A DNA stretch of 64,000 bases, from NCBI GenBank assembly GCA_946122785.1, contig CAMGYJ010000006.1, forward strand, positions 34,306,066 through 34,370,065, read 5' to 3'. Numbering within the stretch: position 1 is the first letter of the stretch; each line of letters starts with the position of its first letter. The position numbers were made by a program, and so were the translations under genes. The notes beneath the pieces are model-generated. The model had not been told where the DNA came from, did no database searches, and saw only the letters and a list, made by a program, of their open reading frames with translations. The stretch comes from Linum tenue. Lineage: Eukaryota; Streptophyta; Magnoliopsida; Malpighiales; Linaceae. Of the stretch, positions 12,599 through 23,697 are shown piece after piece.

Positions 12599-14560
12599 GC
12601 AGACTTTTCAAGGTTTGACAGCAGACTGCTCATAGTTGATTTTGATAATGGTGAAATTAAGTGTACTTGTCGCAAGTGGGAGTCAAGTGGTTTGTTGTGT
12701 AAGCATCAATTGAGGGGATATGATTTATTGTGGTCTACAACTTGCAATGTGAAGTTCCATCACATCCCTTCTAGTTTGATTTTGAAGCGATGGACAAGGA
12801 CAAAAAAACTGGTGGGAATTTTGGATTTGCAGTTTCGTCTATTGAGGCTCCGTCAAAGTATCGGTCTCGTCTGTTCAATATTTCAGCTGTTTCTGCTTCG
12901 CTTATCAGTAGGGTTTGTTTGAATGATGATTTGTATAAAACAACCATGGATTTCATGAGTGATTTGATCAAGAAGTGTGAAGCTTTACCAATTGTCGAAA
13001 CAGCTGGTACGGGTGGATCGACCAACTGTGAAAGTAAGTTCCCTGGCCCCCTTTTGTTTGTGTATATGATTTTGTTATTTTTTTGTCTGCCAAGTTGTTT
13101 TACCATGTTGTACCATGTGGTATAGGGTGGCTTTCGGTTTGTTACTTGAGATTTTTTTAATACTATATGGTATAATGTGGTATATGTTTCATTTGTGATA
13201 AGTTTATTGTTCCTTTCTTTCTTTGATTGCACCATTTCTTTGTTGTGATGGTGTATATAATTTTGTGATTTTTTTTCTTTGCGAAGTTGTTTTACCATGT
13301 TGTATCATGTGGTATAGTGTGGTTTTCTTTATTGTTTCTGGTAATGTGTTGGAATACATATGGTATTATGTGGTATTGATTGTAGTATGTATTTCTTATT
13401 TGTAGGTGATGTTCCAGTTCGAAATGTGAAGGGGTTTAAGCCTAAGAAGGATTCATTTAAGCCTTCGAAACGACCTATTACAGAAGCTGAGATTGGAAGG
13501 GCGGTTAGTAGGAAGAAGAGAAAAAGACTAACAGATTGGAAGAGGAGAATTTGAAGGCTGTGGAAGAAAGTTTATTTGACAGCAGACTTTTCAAGGTTTG
13601 ACAGCAGACTGCTCATAGTTGATTTTGATAATGGTGAAATTAAGTGTATTTGTCGCAAGTGGGAGTCAAGTGGTTTGTTGTGTAAGCATCAATTGAGGGG
13701 ATATGATTTGTTGTGGTCTACAACTTGCAATGTGAAGTTCCATCACATCCCTTCTAGTTTGATTTTGAAGCGATGGACAAGGACAACAAAAACTGGTGGG
13801 AATTTTGGATTTGCAGTTTCGTCTATTGAGGCTCCGTCAAAGTATCGGTCTCGTCTGTTCAATATTTCAGCTGTTTCTGCTTCGCTTATCAGTAGGGTTT
13901 GTTTGAATGATGATTTGTATAAAACAACCATGGATTTCATGAGTGATTTGATCAAGAAGTGTGAAGCTTTACCAATTGTCGAAACAGCTGGTACGGGTGG
14001 ATCGACCAACTGTGAAAGTAAGTTCCCTGGCCCCCTTTTGTTTGTGTATATGATTTTGTTATTTTTTTGTCTGCCAAGTTGTTTTACCATGTTGTACCAT
14101 GTGGTATAGGGTGGCTTTCGGTTTGTTACTTGAGATGTTTTGTAATACTATATGGTATAATGTGGTATATGTTTCATTTGTGATAAGTTTATTGTTCCTT
14201 TCTTTCTTTGATTGCACCATTTCTTTGTTGTGATGGTGTATATAATTTTGTGATTTTTTTTCTTTGCGAAGTTGTTTTACCATGTTGTATCATGTGGTAT
14301 AGTGTGGTTTTCTTTATTGTTTCTGGTAATGTGTTGGAATACCATATGGTATTATGTGGTATTGATTGTAGTATGTATTTCTTATTTGTAGGTGATGTTC
14401 CAGTTCGAAATGTGAAGGGGTTTAAGCCTAAGAAGGATTCATTTAAGCCTTCGAAACGACCTATTACAGAAGCTGAGATTGGAAGGGCGGCTAGTAGGAA
14501 GAAGAAAAAGACTAACAGATTGGAAGAGGAGAATTTGAAGGCTGTGGAAGAAAGTTTGAA
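12599..14560 (+). repeat. 983 bp tandem duplication of transposase 3' part
   Basis: 12599-13581 is repeated almost exactly from 13582 to about 14560. Both copies contain the SWIM finger, the downstream exon, the palindrome-bearing intron and the Lys-rich last exon. Differences are few, such as CTGTTCGC variants, an A-run one base shorter in copy one, and a CATATGG/CCATATGG change. The junction falls in GAAGAAAGTTTATTTGACAG. The near identity implies a recent event, by unequal exchange or replication slippage. Confidence 0.92.
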
Positions 14561-14848
14561 GTTGAAGTTGTGATAGTTGTTTGAAGGCTGTGGAGTTTTA
14601 TTAGCTGTTTTGATGTTGATTTTTACGTGTTTCTTGCATTTTTGTTTTTTGCTTTTGTTTGAAGTAGTATTGATCTGCACATGAGAAGGACTTAATGTTT
14701 CGTGGATGATTTTAACCTTTGATATAATGTTTTACTATGGTTTTGTCATGGTGGTGTTTTTTTTCTTTTTACTTTTACCTTATTAGTGGTGTGATGTGTT
14801 CAGTTACCATATAATGCTATATGGCGTGTTGTGGTGTTTTTTAAAATG

Positions 14849-15200
14849 TTTATACCATGTTATACCATATGGTATACTATGGTAAAAACATTCTTGATGA
14901 CTGTAATCTTAGATCTGTGTTGTGTTCAGTTTAGCATAAAATACCATGTGGCTTGTTCTGGTGTATATAAAAATCCTTATACCATGTTATACCATATGGT
15001 ATACTATGGTAAAAATCTTTATACCATGTTATACCATATGGTATACTATGGTAAAAACATTCTTGATGACTGTAATCTTAGATATGTGATCTGTGTTGTG
15101 TTCAGTTACCATAAAATACCATGTATCTTGTTGTGGTGCATTTAAAAATGTTTATACCATGTTATACCATATGGTATACTATGGTATAAACATTTTGATG
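14849..15200. repeat. Palindrome array between the converging genes
   Basis: Four near-identical blocks each carry TTATACCATGTTATACCATA followed by TGGTATACTATGGT, starting near 14849, 14976, 15016 and 15150, joined by a GATGACTGTAATCTTAGAT spacer. ATACCATATGGTAT is a perfect 14 bp palindrome. The array fills the gap between the transposase 3' end and the protease 3' end and can fold into strong hairpins. Confidence 0.88.
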
Positions 15201-15450
15201 ACTGTAATCTTAGATATGTGACATTAATAAAGGGTAACATAAAGTACTAGACTGTTACATAACCATAATAAGAAGTGTTTCAAATGTAAGTTATAACACA
15301 CCCATAAGAAAAATACTGAATACCTTGTTTGTTCTAAAAAGCACACACATAATAAAAAAAGTTGGCAAATTGGTTGTCTTCAAAAGCATTGTTTTCAGAA
15401 GCAGATGTCTATAGTAGATATTAGATCCATACTGATGTTGTCTCCTTCCC

Positions 15451-18400
15451 TTACTTGCTTTGATTCTTCATTGCCCAGTACTTTGTGGCAGCTTTCATAA
15501 TCCGATCACGCTCAAGGTTGTCTTTATTAAGGATGATATCCAGCATGATACACTTCCTGACTTCTTTGATCAGATCCACTCTCTTCCAGTCTGATTGCAT
15601 AAAAGTCTTGTACTTTCCTTCCCAATGGCGCATCCATCTGATTATGTACAATCCACATGAGAGTTTATCTGGCTGTGTAATCTTCCCCAGATTGAACCAG
15701 TCAAACTTCTCCCAGGGGATTTGTCTGTTCCCACAGTAGACACTCATGTGGTTGATTGCATACTTGACAACTCTTTCTGCCACTGGTTTGTAAGTCTTGT
15801 CAAAGTCTTTGTAGTGGAGACTGTCAAGCACATCAAATCTTGTGTTCTCGTTGTTGACACAGATCATGATGTAGTGTTCACCATCACAGTAAGGGAAGAA
15901 CCACTGTATATGAATGAAGTGAGAATGTTAATGGACAATTATAAATATGTTTTGAGGAATAGTTTTTTGATGTCATACCATATGGTATTTTATGGTTTTT
16001 GTAGTGTTACTTACAAGGTCACAGTTATGGAAGCTAAGGTCTTTTGCCCATTCTTTGTCAGAAATATATTCGTCCACTTTGTCGAAGTATTGGTCTGCAC
16101 TTAGTGGAGGATTGTTGTTTTCTATGTCCAGCTTGCAGTCAGACTGTAAATTTGAAATTATGTTAAAGCAATCATATATTCTGGTATGGTAAGTATAATA
16201 CATTAAAATATGGACAAACTTACTGCCAAATGACTAGAGAAGAACCACTTGGAGATTTTTCCTGTTTTTGCTTGATCTCTGTTCATCAGATCTCCATACC
16301 AGTCCACGACATCATTTGTTATCAATTGATCTATGTCAACAGATTGCAATGATGACCTTTTGAGTAAGCCTGTGCCATCCTTTCTGCTGAACATTACATC
16401 GTCCCTGTTCAGAACAGTATACCACATTATAACATGTGGTATTATTCAACATTATACCATACCATACCATATACCATACCATACCATATCATAACATACC
16501 ATACCATACCAAACTATAGTATATGTCCTTAAGAAATTAATTGATATTAAGAAATTTACTTACTCAGAGACAATTTTGTCGTCTTTGCACCTTATGTACT
16601 CAAGAATGTCATTGAAAACTTCATCAGGAGTTGTCTGAGGTGGTGTAACCATCATTGCAATTGGGATTGCATCTAGGGCAACATCTTTTGCTTGAACTGG
16701 TTCATTTGCTGCTGATGAGTTCATTCCTGACATTGGTTGTGAAACTGGTGTATTCAGGTCATCAATGTAAGCAGCCAAGCAGGCATTTATCTCCAGTACC
16801 CTCTCCTGGCTGTTCGAGTACAAGCTTGACCATTCAATGAATTGTTTATTCTCCAACTGTTTGCTTGTTTTTTCTTGTGGAGGGGTTGATGTTTTTGCTT
16901 TCTTCTCTGGTCCATGCACATTCTTCATCACTATCCTTCTTTTGCGCGGTTCTTCTGGTTGTTGTGATGCTGTTGCTGTGGTGATGTTGATATTTGCTGT
17001 TTCTGATGGGGGATTGAATGGGCTGAGGTCAAAAGATGGTATGTCACTGTCTTTTGCATCTGTGGATTTTCCTGCAGTCTTTGGTGGTGGTTGTATTGCT
17101 TCTTCATCATTGTTCTTCGCCTTTGCTCCCTCCTTTGAAACAAGCACATCTGACTGTGTCTTTTCACTGTCATCTGCTTCCTGATCTTGATGCATTTCAC
17201 TTGCCTTTTCTTCATCTCCTTTTTTGTTGGCCTCCTGGTTTACATTCTCTGGAACTGAATTTCCTTGGTTCTTCTCAGCAGTTTCAGGAGGATTCTTCTC
17301 AACAATTTCAGCAGGATTCTCTGTTTGATGTTGAGCTTCAGGTTTTGTTGGAGAACCATCTTGATTCTTCCTTTTCTTTCATTGTGTTGGTCCAGCTAGA
17401 TCCACTGTTGTTTGTTCAGAATCATCATTTTCTTCAGATTCATTGACTGTGGTTGCTTTGCTTTTCTCTGTTTTTAGCTTGTCAAAAAAATTCTTCAGAG
17501 TGTCTTCCAGGTTTGCATCTGCTTCTTTTTCTTCATCATCAGACTCAGTTCCTTCAGTTTGTTCGATAATCACGTCATTAGATCTTTCTCCTTCCACACC
17601 ATCAAAGTTGTCATCAGATCTTTGCTCCAACATTTCCTTGTGTTTGACAAGCTCATCAATTTGAGCTTTGTATTGCATCTTGATTGATTGCAACATAGCT
17701 TTCATTGATGTTTTCACCAGCTTCAGTGCTCTCTCAGCCTGCATTAGTGATTTTTGGTCTGTAAGTTAATATTTACAGTAGAATACCACATATTACCATG
17801 GTGGTAATGGATGGTATGTGCATTATACAGTACAATACCATATATTACCACCATGGTTCATGTGTGGTATTAGTTATATGAATTGCACAAAATATGAGTG
17901 ATGTTGATGGTTGTTGGTCTGTGTTGTTGTCATCGTCATCACTGTTGATGTCAACGATCTTCTCTTCTTTATCCTGTATCTTCATGAGCTCATGAAGTTC
18001 TTCTCCACCGTAGTAGCTCACTATGTTTTCATAGTTTCTTTGCACAGCAGTGTCATCATAATAGTTTGTTGTTGGGATTTAAAACTGGGTGGAGAAGGCC
18101 ATTTCATCCAACTTGTACATGAAGCATACATTTTATTTGTTTGTGGGAAGGAGAAACAGTTGTATTAGTATTGATGTACTAGGATTTGTAATGCTTTAGG
18201 GTATACTAATTGAAATGAAATTATTGAGGGTATAGATACTTACTGTTAAGAAATGAAGATCTTTATTGACGTACTGGTTTTTTTATTTCAACCCCTCATT
18301 CATATAGTCGAAGAAGAACTTGCACCAATTGTATTCTTTGAAATGCTTGATTTTGTCTGGTTGCAAGTACTCCAGCACATTCAACTCAACAGTAGGGTTT

Positions 18401-18880
18401 GAAAATGGGCACAGTAGAGCTCCCGTAACCAGAGTCCAAAACAGCTTGATCCATATTTCAATGGTATGAGCATTAGAAACGTCATGCTCTACATTAGCTA
18501 ATTTCACCCTTCCATTTGTAACTGGAGATTCTAGTTCTAGTAGGACCTGCAACGCATAGTCTACTACTTCTTCCAGTGATAATTTCTTGAGCGTCACTTC
18601 CTTTTTACCCATTGGTAGACCATAGACTCTATGAAAGTCAATTGGCGATATCTTCATGTAGTTTCCACCAGGCAGCTTGAATGATTGCTTTGTTGGATTG
18701 TACTCATTGTGAATAGGGCAAAGTTCTTGTTTATCTTTATTTGTTGGATGCATGTTAAGCCATCAAGGCCTAATTCCTGCAATTTTGCCCTCTGTTCAGG
18801 TGTTAATGATCTTGAAAGTGTGTTGATTCTTGTTGGGCTGCACCTTGTGCGAAAATCGTCCCTATGTCTCAACATGATGT
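15451..18880 (-). pseudogene. MULE-borne Ulp1/SENP-type (C48) cysteine protease gene
   Basis: Peptidases of this family remove SUMO or similar modifiers. Reading on minus, the N-terminal part (about 18880-18283) has CSPTRINTLSRSLTPEQRA..LGLDGL and ISPIDFHRVYGLPMG, the domain that usually precedes Ulp1 in plant transposons. A frame break lies near 18760. Acidic, coiled and Lys/Glu-rich exons follow (18045-17845, 17744-17379, 17195-16560), with an in-frame TGA near 17380. The protease exons are about 16405-16224, 16143-16015 and 15903-15451. They carry His in GEHYIMICVN (15874-15876), Asp in FDVLDSL and Cys in KLSCGLYIIRWM, so the H-D-C triad looks intact. Introns contain ACCATATGGT motifs. Exon joins in the middle are uncertain, and the whole is probably non-functional at present. 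Confidence 0.78.
16425..16515. repeat. ACCAT pentanucleotide tract in protease intron
   Basis: ATACCATACCATACCAT runs with small interruptions fill this intron, reading as half-sites of the ACCATATGGT palindrome placed head to tail. Confidence 0.85.
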
Positions 18881-18904
18881 ACCTGCATCCAGAATAGAAG
18901 ACTT

Positions 18905-19375
18905 GATATACCATACCATACCATATTCTACCAGTAAGCAAAAACACTAACTACCATACCATACCATACCATATTCTACCAGTAAGCAAAAACACCAACT
19001 ACCATACCATACCATACCATACCATATTCTACCAGGAAGCAAAAACACCAACTACCAGTACGTGGGTGATTTCTCCTTAGAATACCATATGGTACCAGTG
19101 TGGTATTGTAAGAAAATCAGAGCATAGAATAGGTTTTTATACTTTTCCTAAAAAATCTTTTTCATTCTTACTTTGACCACTACTGGAACGGTTTCTCCTT
19201 AGAATACCATATGGTACCATTGTGGTATTGTAAAAAAATCAGAGTATGGTTTGTTGTCGTTTATATACGTTTCTATAAAATCTATTTCACTGTAAGTACT
19301 TTGACCATTGCTAGAACTTTTTCCCCTTAGAATACCACATGGTACCAGTGTGGTATTGTGAAAACATTAAGCATA
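18905..19375. repeat. Two tandem arrays with ACCATATGGT motifs upstream of protease gene
   Basis: The first array (18905-19060) has three units of 58-60 bp with ACCATACCATATTCTACCAG and GCAAAAACACCAACT. The second (about 19062-19375) has three units of roughly 120 bp, each with CTTAGAATACCATATGGTACC and GTGTGGTATTGT. The second array lies 5' of the protease gene and may include its promoter. A further doubled block, GAAGACGTCGAAGT (19470-19560), ends at a GTAAAT donor on minus and looks like a 5' leader exon. Confidence 0.8.
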
Positions 19376-20116
19376 GTAGAGTTTTCGTTCGGTATTTGTG
19401 AAGTATGTACTTGAAATTAGACATTCAGAATCACGAATCTAGTTTTTGAAGAAAGAAGTGATGATTTACCTTGATCGTTGAAGACGTCGAAGTTGGAAAC
19501 CCTAATTTTGTCGCTGAAGACGTCGAAGTGGAAACCCTCATTTGATCGCTGAAGAACTGAGATCGGTATCCTTTGTTAAGCGAACTGAAAATTCGAGATT
19601 CGACTTCAACGGTGCAGTTTGAGAAGATGAAACGCGGGAGAGAGAGAGAGAGAGAGAGTGAGAGAGTGAGAGAATGGATAGCGTAAATGCAGAGCGAAAA
19701 AGCTGAGAAAGAACTCGAACCGTCTGTGATTTTTCTGTTTTTGCAGAGTTGGTGATAATGATGGCGGGGAAGGCTCGGTCACCTTTTTCAAATTGTCAGA
19801 AGGTCAGTTACTATTTTACCCCTACGTGTATTTGCTATTCTACATCTGACGGTTATTAATGGATTGCAATGGACGGCGGATCGGGCGGTTACTGACCATT
19901 ACTCACCGGTAGGTTACTTACAGAAACTGCTCCCGTGAGGAAGTGGTTCCGCCGACGGTGAAAGGTTCTGGTAAGTTTTGGACATGCATGTATCTTTTGG
20001 GTTCGATTGGTTGTTTAGGATTCTGATCGCAGTTTTTGGGTTTCTTCTTTTTGGGTCAGTCCGAGGGGAGAAGAAAGAGCGAACAGAGGAGAAAGTGAGG
20101 TCACCACTGGCGAACA

Positions 20117-20275
20117 ATGGCGGTGTCTCCGGCGGCTGATGCGGCGGAGGCAGACAGGACGTGGTAAGTTTCTTTTATTTTTGAATTATCTTGTTTGCTT
20201 GGTGGAGTCTAATTTAACTTCCCTTTTGTTGCAGGTTTGAGAACAAGAATAGAATAGCTACTGATCCCAACTATG
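20117..20275 (+). CDS. First two exons of an unrecognised gene
   Basis: ATG at 20117 opens a 47-base exon (MAVSPAADAAEADRTW) ending at a GTAAGTTT donor. A 71-base intron ends TTTTGTTGCAG, and exon 2 (20235-20275) continues in phase with FENKNRIATDPNYG before another GT. Splice signals, codon phase and the Ala-rich plant-style start all agree. The rest of the protein was not found; downstream DNA is intron-like to about 20600 and then transposon. Either the gene is split by large insertions and continues outside the window, or it is a captured or truncated fragment. It begins only about 190 bp beyond the edge of the 10 kb MULE. I do not recognise the family. Confidence 0.45.
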
Positions 20276-20599
20276 GTTTGATTTAAATTCAGTGTTGACG
20301 ATTTTGAGTTTTACTTGTGATTGCTACTTTATTTACTGTTATTGATTTGCTGGCTTCTTGATTGGGAGATTGTTGATGGTTTACGATATTGCGCTTGATT
20401 TAGTGCTTTGGCCCTGCTTTAGCATGTTTTTAGGTTGTGGTTCAATTCTGGAAATTTGGTGGCGTTTATTACTGGGTTTGCTGGTGGAAATTTATATTCA
20501 TGGGGTGCAATTTCTATATCCGTGTGTTGTTTTTTTTTTTTTTTTTTGCTTTGGTGAGTCTGATTGGAGCTATCTGTAGTGGGTAAGATGGCTTTTAGT

Positions 20600-21354
20600 A
20601 AACTTTAATTACGTGTTTGCATGAACTAAGCAAATGAATAATTTGTTCAAAGAGAAGAAGAGAAGCATTCACGGGAAGCTTGGGGGAGAAGAAGAAGCGA
20701 AGTTGTCCCACTCCTCTCTAAGAACAAAGGGTTCTTTTATAGGGAATAGGCAGCTTGGTCCCCAAGCATGCTACAGTGCTAGTTCGGTTCATGGTCGGAC
20801 CAATATTGGTTTGGGTCCAACCAGGTTTGGTTGACGGGTTTGACCAGTGGGTTTTTTTACTTTTATTGACTACATACTTTGACTTTCATTGACTGTTGAA
20901 TTTTGGGTTGGGCTTTGACTTGGGCCTAAATTCTTTTATTGTACCATTGTAATTAGTGTAATGTAATAGCAATCTAGCATTGTAATTAATTTTAATTGTT
21001 AATTATTGTCTTTATCTTGATAAAATTGTTATGACTTCTATTCTATTATTTAGAAATTGAGGCCCCAATTCTTATAACACCTGACGTTTTAGGGATCTAT
21101 TAAACAATAACATGCATGACAACCAAAAATCGAACTCAAACTTAATTGGTATAACCATAACCAAGTCAACTAGTCACTATCAAACTGCATCAATCGAAAT
21201 TTGCTATTGCTTAATCTCAATTGAGGCAAAGTGATGACCCTCCCCAAGCACTATAAATTCGTTTTAAGTAGAAATTCACTATTGCAAAACCCAAATAAAA
21301 ACTAAATTTTATTTAGTTAAATATGTTTTAACCCAGACAAAAAGTGGTGTCTAC
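20600..21354. mobile_element. Probable LTR fragment ending in an inverted TGTAGACACC
   Basis: The stretch is non-coding and ends CAAAAAGTGGTGTCTACA. Read on minus, this is a Tat-type LTR start (TGTAGACACCACTTTTTGTC), matching the LTR beginning at 2751. It may be a minus-strand LTR remnant next to the plus-strand gag gene, or the 3' edge of that gene's own LTR. No matching second end was found. Confidence 0.4.
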
Positions 21355-21385
21355 AACTTGTGCTAGGCTTTGTGTTGTTTGCTAA

Positions 21386-23130
21386 GTGTGTGTAGGGAGG
21401 TGCATGACCCGGAGCAATCCGACACCTTTGATACAACGTGACGAGTACATAAACGGAACTCTCGGACTCCTAGCACGGGAGAGGGAGCTAGGGGAGGCAA
21501 GGAGGAGAAGTGAAGAAAGGGGACAACAATTTGGTCTCGGTACTAGTGGAGTAGAAGTTGAAGAAGCGGAAGATGAACCCGATATTGGAGTAGAAATGAC
21601 GGGGAACCAAAGAGAAGCAGGAGCCGCCCAAGCTAGTAACCTAAACGATGCGGCGGCAGAAGAGGAAATCCCGAGGACAATGGGATATTATATGGCCCCA
21701 CGGCCGGCGGACATTCAATCACCAATCCTACACCCTCCCGTGGCGGCCAACAATTTCGAGATCAAGCCGGCTCTAGTGACCATGATACAAAACAATGCTT
21801 TGTTCCACGGTCTTCCAAGCGAGTCACCAAGAGAGCATGTGCAGAGATTCTTGGAGCTCGCGGGGAGCTTGAAAATTAATGGCATGCCAGCTGAATCTTT
21901 GCAACTGAGGATTTTCCCCTATCAGTTGCAGGGAAAGCAATCCGGTGGATAAACAATCGCTCGCCTCAATTTTGATTGGACATCACCGACTAATCCTAGA
22001 CCCCCTGGGTTTTCAAAGCCCCACGGGAAATTACCAACCTTGGCCAACATTCATCCAACAAAGGCCTCAAGTCCAAAGCTCAAGATGCTAACAACCATAC
22101 CAAGCACAAGGTGGCCAAGGGTTTCAACAACAACAACAACCCGACAAGCTATCCAAGCTTGAAGACCTAGTGAACATCTTTGTGAGCACGAGTGCTCAAA
22201 AGTTCGAGAAGATTGAGCAATTTATGGATGTGGCGACTACTAAGTTTACCTTGGTTGAGGCGGCACTCCGAAGCCATCAAGCGAGCCTCCAAAGTTTGGA
22301 GGTGCAAATCGGCAATCTTGTCGGGATCCTCACCGAGACACCCAAGGGAGCCCTACCTTCCCAAACTGTGGCAAACCCCAAGGATCATGCCGGGGTGAAT
22401 GCAATTCAAGTGGGAAGGGGAAAGGTGACTCCGGGAGTTCTCGCTCAAGAAGTGAGGGAGAAGGAAGGTTTCCAACCTGAAGTTTGAATGCCTCACCAAC
22501 GTGACCCTTGGCAAGAAGTGTTCGGCATTCCTCCTCAACCGCTTGCCCAAAAAGCGGTCTGACCCAGTTAGCTTTACTATCCCTCTTGGTATTGGTAACC
22601 AACATATAGAAAATGCCTTGGAGGATCTAGGAGCTAGTGTTAATGTGATAGCCTATAAGCATTTCAAAAAGTTAGAAGTGGGTGTACTTAAGACCACTAA
22701 GCTTAACATCACTTTAGCCGACCGGTCGGTCATTAGCCCGAGAGGCATTGTAGAGGACATGTTAGTGCGAGTAGGAAAGTTTTGCAATCCGACTGATTTC
22801 GTGATTCTCGACATAAGTGAGGACTCGGATATGCCACTCATACTCAGTCTTCCCTTCCTCGCCACAGCCAAGGCATTGATAGATGTTAATGAGGGGACCT
22901 TAATTTTGAGGGATGGTGAGGATAGAATCACTCTTGAAATTGACCCTAAGGCTAGAAGTGAGGAAGTGAAGGAATTGGTTTCGAATGATGTGAATGTGAG
23001 TGGAGGAGAGCCTCTCAAGGTCAACCCCACTATTACTTGTGTCGCTTGTGGTGATGTTGAGCAGGAAGTTCCCCACTATTATTTTGGGTTTGATCTCCCC
23101 TATTTAGGTGTTGTAAATATTTTAGGGTTG
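21386..23130 (+). pseudogene. Ty3/gypsy gag-protease remnant
   Basis: The gag part (21386-21952) contains FEIKPALVTMIQNN, LPSESPREHVQRFLELAGSL and LRIFPYQLQGK, the retrotransposon gag core of plant Athila/Tat-type elements. One base shift near 21930 breaks the frame just where GKAIRWINN would follow. A Gln-rich linker and a coiled segment (22170-22487) come next. The aspartic protease domain (22501 to about 22960) carries ALEDLGASVNVIAYKHF in place of the usual D-S/T-G type active site, then DSDMPLILSLPFLATAKALI. The copy stops near 23130, where a tandem array begins, and no reverse transcriptase or integrase follows. It is a truncated, dead element, probably cut by insertion of the MULE next to it. 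Confidence 0.75.
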
Positions 23131-23612
23131 ACCAGTAGGACAAACATTTCTTGTTGTGTAATGATAGTTTGCAACAAACGTATTATGCCTTCACAAGAAA
23201 CGTAATATGCCTTCACAAGGCCCTGAATATTACTACAAAATAACATTTCATGTTGCTAAATAGAAGTTCGCCAGAAACATAATACGCCTTCACAAGGCCC
23301 TGAATATTACTACAAAAAACGTTTCATGTTGCTAAATATAAGTTCGCCAGAAACGTAATATGCCTTCACAAGGCCCTGAATATTACTACAAAATAACGTT
23401 TCATGTTGCTAAATAGAAGTTCGCCAGAACGTAATATGCCTTCACAAGACCCTGAATATTACTACAAAATAACGTTTCATGTTGCTAAATATAAGTTCGC
23501 TAGAAACGTAATATGCCTTCACAAGACCCTGAATATTACTACAAAATAACGTTTCATGTTGCTAAATAGAAGTTCGCTAGAAAAAGTAATATGCCTTCAC
23601 AAGGCCCTGCAT
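23130..23612. repeat. 76 bp tandem repeat, about six copies
   Basis: Units contain AATATGCCTTCACAAGGCCC, then TGAATATTACTACAAAATAA, then CGTTTCATGTTGCTAAATAG, repeated about every 76-78 bp. The array lies between the broken protease reading frame and the 3' end of the minus-strand transposase. It is most simply a subterminal array of that second MULE. Confidence 0.88.
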
Positions 23613-23697
23613 ATTAGTTCAACCAATTGCAGTATGATATGTTATCGGATAACAAATCATATCACAATTGGTTCCCCAAAAAGACATATCTAACCAA

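Larger units (their letters stand above)
10350..14573 (+). pseudogene. FAR1-type MULE transposase, disabled
   Basis: This would cut and paste the element. Exon 1 (10350 to about 10438) ends at a GTAAGAAT donor. The FAR1 DNA-binding domain starts near 10876 but is broken near 10990 (TGA) and again near 11120, where the frame shifts. The MULE catalytic core follows: first Asp in SVSFDTTYRTN (about 11575), second Asp in SIFTDQAAA (about 11945), and Glu in TQLSECCNSN (about 12275). An intron runs from about 11620 to 11801, and a nonsense codon TAA sits at 11831 where HHQLTVFGAALL is expected. A SWIM zinc finger, CTCRKW..LLCKH, lies near 12665. The 3' part is present twice. Copy one is frameshifted near 12805; copy two stays open to a basic, Lys-rich C-terminus and stop at 14573. 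The DDE residues and SWIM cysteines survive, so inactivation may be fairly recent. Confidence 0.8.
9725..19925 (+). mobile_element. ~10 kb Mutator-like element with transposase and Ulp1 protease
   Basis: The ends share an imperfect inverted repeat. At left, GTCAGTAA is followed 11 bases later by CCGTCCAT (about 9751-9778). The right end, read on the other strand, has the same two blocks 12 bases apart (about 19855-19885), both embedded in AACC/GGTTA-rich termini. A GGGGTATTTTTGTCC-like stretch follows inside. No clean target duplication was found, so the borders are approximate. Inside are a FAR1-type MULE transposase on plus and a C48-type protease gene on minus, meeting tail to tail with about 880 bp between them. 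ACCATATGGT palindromes fill introns and spacers. Confidence 0.75.

Noticed and set aside
16837..17446. Plus-strand frames rich in Leu, Phe and His
   Set aside because: They are complements of Glu/Lys/Gln-rich exons of the minus-strand protease gene.
23130..23612. Evenly spaced repeats resembling a CRISPR array
   Set aside because: The genome is eukaryotic, units are contiguous without unique spacers, and no cas genes are present.
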